A model generated the notes under the pieces. The model ran no database searches. It was not told the DNA's origin and saw only the letters and a program-made list of their open reading frames with translations. This document shows, piece by piece, positions 7,156-10,952 of a DNA stretch of 10,952 bases. A program made the position numbers and the translations under genes. Origin of the DNA: Bacteroidales bacterium UBA6207 (GTDB lineage: Bacteria; Bacteroidota; Bacteroidia; Bacteroidales; F082); NCBI GenBank assembly GCA_002421995.1, contig DISP01000190.1, positions 1 to 10,952 on the forward strand. The letters run 5' to 3'. Positions within the stretch are counted from its first letter, which is position 1, and every line of letters begins with the position of its first letter.

Positions 7156-7163
7156 TATTTTTG
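7156..7163 (+). promoter_or_regulatory. Candidate Bacteroidota -7 promoter box for the porin gene
   Basis: TATTTTTG matches TAnnTTTG exactly and lies 18 bases before the ATG at 7182. No good TTTG is found at the usual -33 spacing. The box falls inside the longer reading frame that begins at 7140, which argues that translation starts at 7182. Confidence 0.45.
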
Positions 7164-7181
7164 ACAAAATTTCGTTCACGC

Positions 7182-9122
7182 ATGAAGTTCAGTAGTAGGA
7201 ATGGTTGGAAACTGTCATTATCATTTGTGTTTTACTGTATTATTGGTTTTTACACATCTGTCATTCATGCGCAGGACACCATCCCCGTTGCACCCAAGGT
7301 AAAAGCTCCACCTATTGACTCAACAATTGTTGCTTATTTTGGCAGGACCTACGACAGTCTGGCCAATGGTTTCGTTCATTTTGTTGACACCAATTTGCTG
7401 CTTGTATCACGTTTTGATGCACTGAGTAAACAGAGCGACCCCATTCAAACCCTCAGCAATGCAGGACTTGCTCATCAATCAATGGTGTTCAGGCCCGAAT
7501 TTTTGAATGGTTTCGACATGAAGCGAAATCCCTATGGTGCTTTTGTCCACAACAGCCAAAGCGTCAAATACCTCGATCCGACCGCCCCAATCACCGAAAT
7601 TGGTTATTTGATGGGAGCAAAAAAAGAACAGCAATTAAACGTGCTTTTTGGCAGACAGCTGGCTCCACGCCTTTTCGTCGGTATGAATTTTGAACTCGTT
7701 GACTCAAGAGGCCCATATAAAAACAACAGTACAACAAACTCAAGCGTATATTTTACAGCACGTTACAAAACAAAGGATAGCCGCTATGGGGTGTTGGCAA
7801 ACTATTTCAACAACAGGCTTTCAATGGCAGAAAACGGCGGCATTGTCAACGACAGCGATTTCGAAAACAACACGGAGTTTGACCGCAGGGTTATTGCCGT
7901 AAATCTTGAAAAAGCTTACAACAAATACAAGCAATCGGGATTTGGTTTTGAACACTATTTCATCCTCTTGCCCGAAAAGCGTCAAACTTCCGACAGCACC
8001 TCGGTTCACCGCAGGTTTCAGCTAGGGCGAATCACACATCAATTTGAATATCAACGCAATCAGTCAATATATTCAGAAGCTTTGCCCCTGGCTGCCTTTT
8101 ACCAGCCTTTTGATATAGTGCTCGACTCGACCGAAACCTACGACAGCACCTACCAGTCAGTTGTCAGAAACAGGTTTTACTGGAGCACGCTTGGTTACAG
8201 AACCCACAAAAAAGACAATCCATTCCATCTTTTTGCCGGCGTTGAGCTGGCCAACAGCCTGAACAGCGATTCGCTGTATAAGCAAAAAATATGGCAGATT
8301 AATCCGTATGGCGGCATCAACATTGCACTTTTCAAGTCGTTTTACCTGAATGGATCAGCCAAACTGATCACCGGAAATCAATCGGCGGGCGACTTTGAGG
8401 TTTATGGAAAACTCAGGCAGTTTCTGGGTACAGAACAAAGAAACCTTGGCAACCTGTTTTTCAGCATCAGGCTCATCAACCAGAGTCCTTCGTGGTTTTA
8501 TGAGCGCTATCAGTCCAACCATTTCCGCTGGGATCAAAAGCTGGAAAAGTCAACATTTTTTACACTCAACGGAGGTTATAAATTTAAAGACTTTGAAGCC
8601 GGAGCTGAGTCGCATATCATTGACAAATATGTTTTCCTCAATGCCGAAGCAAGAGCCATGCAAACAAGCGGCACGATAAAAATTCTTCGTCTGTTTGCCA
8701 ACCTGCATTTCTCGCCAGGGAAATTTGATATCATCGCCAATGCCAATTACCAGCTGAGTGATAACGACACAATCATCAGCCTTCCGACACTTACGGCAAA
8801 ACTCAGACTTGCCTTTAGTCAGCAATTGTTCAACAACGCAGCTATTTTTCAGCCGGGCATCGAAGCTTATTGGTTTACAAGTTATTATGCGGATGCCTAC
8901 ATGCCTGCACTAAGGGCATTTTATCCTCAGCGGGAAAAAGCGATCGGAATCTATCCTTTTGTTGATGTTTATATCTCACTCAAGGTGAAAAGAGCCAGAA
9001 TTTTCCTGCAGTACAACAATCTTTTTGGTTTGGCCGGACAATACAATTACTACACCACTTTGCACTATCCGGCGCGCGACCCCCGCTTCAATTTTGGAGT
9101 TAGCTGGAGATTTTATCAATAA
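7182..9122 (+). CDS. Putative outer-membrane porin, Porin_10 type
   Basis: This protein of 646 residues (from the chosen start) resembles the Bacteroidota 'putative porin' (Porin_10) family, predicted outer-membrane beta-barrels with unknown substrates. The first 30 residues form a signal peptide: a basic start, a hydrophobic core around 11-24, and a likely cleavage at VIHA|QD. The mature N-terminus has family-like text: a YDSL segment, an SRFDAL segment, a SNAGLAHQS region, and then PITEIGYLMGAKKEQQLNVLFG. Alternating aromatic strands continue to the end, and the C-terminus (FNFGVSWRFYQ) looks like a final barrel strand. An upstream ATG at 7140 in the same frame would add 14 residues, spoil the signal peptide and overlap the promoter box, so 7182 is preferred. 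It is 90 bases past the ATPase gene and converges with the dipeptidase gene. Confidence 0.82.
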   Translation: MKFSSRNGWKLSLSFVFYCIIGFYTSVIHAQDTIPVAPKVKAPPIDSTIVAYFGRTYDSLANGFVHFVDTNLLLVSRFDALSKQSDPIQTLSNAGLAHQSMVFRPEFLNGFDMKRNPYGAFVHNSQSVKYLDPTAPITEIGYLMGAKKEQQLNVLFGRQLAPRLFVGMNFELVDSRGPYKNNSTTNSSVYFTARYKTKDSRYGVLANYFNNRLSMAENGGIVNDSDFENNTEFDRRVIAVNLEKAYNKYKQSGFGFEHYFILLPEKRQTSDSTSVHRRFQLGRITHQFEYQRNQSIYSEALPLAAFYQPFDIVLDSTETYDSTYQSVVRNRFYWSTLGYRTHKKDNPFHLFAGVELANSLNSDSLYKQKIWQINPYGGINIALFKSFYLNGSAKLITGNQSAGDFEVYGKLRQFLGTEQRNLGNLFFSIRLINQSPSWFYERYQSNHFRWDQKLEKSTFFTLNGGYKFKDFEAGAESHIIDKYVFLNAEARAMQTSGTIKILRLFANLHFSPGKFDIIANANYQLSDNDTIISLPTLTAKLRLAFSQQLFNNAAIFQPGIEAYWFTSYYADAYMPALRAFYPQREKAIGIYPFVDVYISLKVKRARIFLQYNNLFGLAGQYNYYTTLHYPARDPRFNFGVSWRFYQ

Positions 9123-9164
9123 ACAGGCAAAGCCCCTGATGTCGGACAAACGGTGATAACAATG

Positions 9165-10916
9165 CTATTCCTTCTTATTGTTTGGCATCTCGAATTTTTC
9201 TCCGGTTTCTTCAATCACCATTTTTTTGTAGGAGTCTTCGTATCCGGGAAACTCCGGTGATGCAGGATAACCCCATTGATTGCGTTTGAAGCTGCCGTTT
9301 TCTTCTTGTTTCACATTGCCATCAAGGTATTTTACAAGCAGAAATTCATATAACTTCGACCACTTTTCCAGCGTAAGACCAGCCATTGAAGCTGAATAGT
9401 CGGTAAGGAAATCTTTGGCAAGTTCAGGGTTGGAGTGCCAAAGTTTCAGGGCAGCCTCGTCAACAGCAGCTGTATTTTCTTTGAACTTATTCTCAAGCTC
9501 ACTTTGCACTTTCTGCAAGTCGGGCATCAGCCTGTTATAAAACAAATAAGCGAAGTGAGCCACGCGGTTAAATACCCAAAAAGCTGCATCATGTTTGTAG
9601 GTCAAAATGTCGCCATAGCCTTCGCTCCAATTTTGCGGAACAGCTTTGATGCTGCTGTAGAAAGGCACATAAACCGTGGTGCCGGCATCATCAACACCAA
9701 ACCAAAATATGCCACCTACGGCATCGGGCAACCACGAGCGCATTTGTGCCACAAAAGAAAATCCGGTTTGCTGTGTAGCTGTCACCCTTTCATGAAAATA
9801 TTCTTTTCCGTCGAATTTCCAGGTGAGAGGCCGCCAGCGGTAGGGCAATCCAAATGGTCCAGCTCCGGCATCCTTCGACATATCCAGTTCTGTTCCCTGC
9901 AGATAGTCACGTTTGAACGACATCAAATCCTGCGGACTAAGTTTCCGCTTTGGTTTCACAAACAAAGGCAACCGCTTGCTGTTCTGCTCTCCTACCGCAT
10001 ACTTCCAGTAGTCTTCCATCCCATCCGTCACATGATTGAACATACTCCAAACACGCAACTCACAAAAACGTGCAGCATCAAAGCTTAGCGGTGCATAAAC
10101 ATCGCTGAAACTAAATTCTTCGTTCGACCCGTTGAACCAGCCATTTGCCCTGGCAAAATCAATCACATCATGCGCATAAATAAAATGCAACTCCTTCTGA
10201 TTCAGCATATCAAACTGTTTACTATTGATGCTTACCTTACCATCCGATTGCGGAAAACCGGTTATTCTGGCGTGGTTGGCATGAGCCGAAACATAACCAT
10301 CCGGAATACGAACTGCAACCCACACCGCACCTTTATTTATGTTCACATATTTTTTGGTTCGTTTATCAAACTCCATCTTTGTTCCCTTGCCCACGATTTC
10401 CATAATCCATACCTCATTAGGGTCACCGACGGAAAAAGATTCACCCGAGCTCGCATAGCCATAGTTCTCAACCAGTTCCGCGATAACCCTGATGGCTTCG
10501 CGGGCCGTTTTTGAACGTTGAAGTGCCACAAACATCAGGTAAGCATAATCCATCACACCGGTTGAGTCGGTGAGTTCGTTGCGTCCTCCAAAAGTTGTTT
10601 CACCCATCGAAACCTGAAACTCGTTCATGAAACCGAGGGTTTGATAGGTATGTGCCACCTGAGGAATCTGACCTAATGGTTTGGCCGTTCCCCTGTCATA
10701 AATTGTCAACATACTTCCCTGCGGCCAATCGTGTGCAGCACTGAAATAGAGCTCACCATAACGTATGTGTGAATCTGCAGCATAGCTCACCATGGCGGAA
10801 CCATCAACTGAGGCGCCTTTGCTTACGAGATAATTTGTACAGGCAGAGAGTTGTTGCCACCCGGTCAGAAAAATCAATACCAAAGAAAATCCAATCGGAA
10901 TAAATGTCCTGCGCAT
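9165..10916 (-). CDS. Secreted C69-family dipeptidase (Ntn-hydrolase)
   Basis: This 583-residue protein belongs to peptidase family C69 (PepD-like), N-terminal-nucleophile hydrolases that cleave dipeptides. A signal peptide covers about residues 1-25, with Arg2-Arg3 and then a hydrophobic stretch at 8-17. Cys26 starts the sequence CTNYLVSKGASVDGS, the typical C69 mature N-terminus, so signal cleavage would expose the catalytic cysteine. Other family blocks are VGDPNEVWIMEIVGKG near 160-175 and RIPDGYVSAHANHARI near 204-219. Export to the periplasm or outside suits peptide scavenging, and amino acids released could supply the aminotransferase and VOR enzyme, though they are not co-regulated in any visible way. 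Residues 23-26 (LSAC) also fit a lipobox, so lipidation is possible. The length is at the upper end for the family. It converges with the porin gene across 42 bases. Confidence 0.9.
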   Translation of the reverse strand: MRRTFIPIGFSLVLIFLTGWQQLSACTNYLVSKGASVDGSAMVSYAADSHIRYGELYFSAAHDWPQGSMLTIYDRGTAKPLGQIPQVAHTYQTLGFMNEFQVSMGETTFGGRNELTDSTGVMDYAYLMFVALQRSKTAREAIRVIAELVENYGYASSGESFSVGDPNEVWIMEIVGKGTKMEFDKRTKKYVNINKGAVWVAVRIPDGYVSAHANHARITGFPQSDGKVSINSKQFDMLNQKELHFIYAHDVIDFARANGWFNGSNEEFSFSDVYAPLSFDAARFCELRVWSMFNHVTDGMEDYWKYAVGEQNSKRLPLFVKPKRKLSPQDLMSFKRDYLQGTELDMSKDAGAGPFGLPYRWRPLTWKFDGKEYFHERVTATQQTGFSFVAQMRSWLPDAVGGIFWFGVDDAGTTVYVPFYSSIKAVPQNWSEGYGDILTYKHDAAFWVFNRVAHFAYLFYNRLMPDLQKVQSELENKFKENTAAVDEAALKLWHSNPELAKDFLTDYSASMAGLTLEKWSKLYEFLLVKYLDGNVKQEENGSFKRNQWGYPASPEFPGYEDSYKKMVIEETGEKFEMPNNKKE

Positions 10917-10952
10917 AAAATTTCAAATTTTGAGGAGCTAAGGTAGTCATTT

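Noticed and set aside
9123..9164. Hairpins between the convergent porin and dipeptidase genes
   Set aside because: A short stem near 9124-9138 has a bulge and no T-run, and a 6-bp AACAAT/ATTGTT repeat (9158-9182) overlaps the dipeptidase end. Neither is strong enough to call a terminator.
9435..10088. Open frame of 217 codons on the plus strand, antisense to the dipeptidase gene
   Set aside because: It lies wholly inside a well-supported minus-strand gene, its translation has no recognisable domain, and its composition looks like a shadow of coding sequence.
10924..10931. Possible -7 box for the dipeptidase on the minus strand (AAAATTTG)
   Set aside because: It has one mismatch to TAnnTTTG, would leave almost no leader before the ATG, and the -33 region is at or beyond the window edge.

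Overview
The window looks like a chromosomal segment of a Bacteroidota bacterium, most likely an anaerobe of the Bacteroidales type. The evidence is a Porin_10-type outer-membrane protein, a DUF2400/TIGR02757 protein, a secreted C69 dipeptidase, weak or absent Shine-Dalgarno sequences ahead of most genes, and two TAnnTTTG boxes matching the Bacteroidota -7 promoter element. A ferredoxin-linked 2-oxoacid oxidoreductase points to anaerobic or microaerobic metabolism. I saw no mobile element, CRISPR array, tRNA, rRNA or phage gene, and base composition looks even throughout.

Positions 1-934 hold the 3' part of a PLP-dependent aminotransferase whose start lies outside the window. After a 164-bp AT-rich gap with a promoter box comes a compact four-gene operon (1099-3792). 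It encodes a complete 2-oxoacid:ferredoxin oxidoreductase of the VOR (branched-chain 2-oxoacid) type in the order delta (2x[4Fe-4S] ferredoxin), alpha, beta (TPP-binding), gamma, and it ends at a strong intrinsic terminator. The aminotransferase could feed the oxidoreductase with 2-oxo acids, but this link rests on adjacency only.

Positions 3855-7091 hold three tightly spaced co-directional genes: a DUF2400 protein of unknown function, a six-helix voltage-gated-type potassium channel with a C-terminal zinc ribbon, and a HerA-like ATPase of the YjgR/DUF853 family. They may be one transcription unit, but no shared pathway is evident. A Porin_10 outer-membrane beta-barrel protein (7182-9122) follows with its own promoter box. 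A C69 dipeptidase (9165-10916) faces it on the minus strand.

Most of the window is conserved core-type Bacteroidota content, and I did not find a convincing new multi-gene system. The points most worth a second look are the possible DNA-glycosylase-like signature in the DUF2400 protein, the zinc-ribbon tail on the channel, the cysteine of the dipeptidase that could serve either as lipidation site or as catalytic nucleophile, and the very short gap between the VOR terminator and the next start codon.
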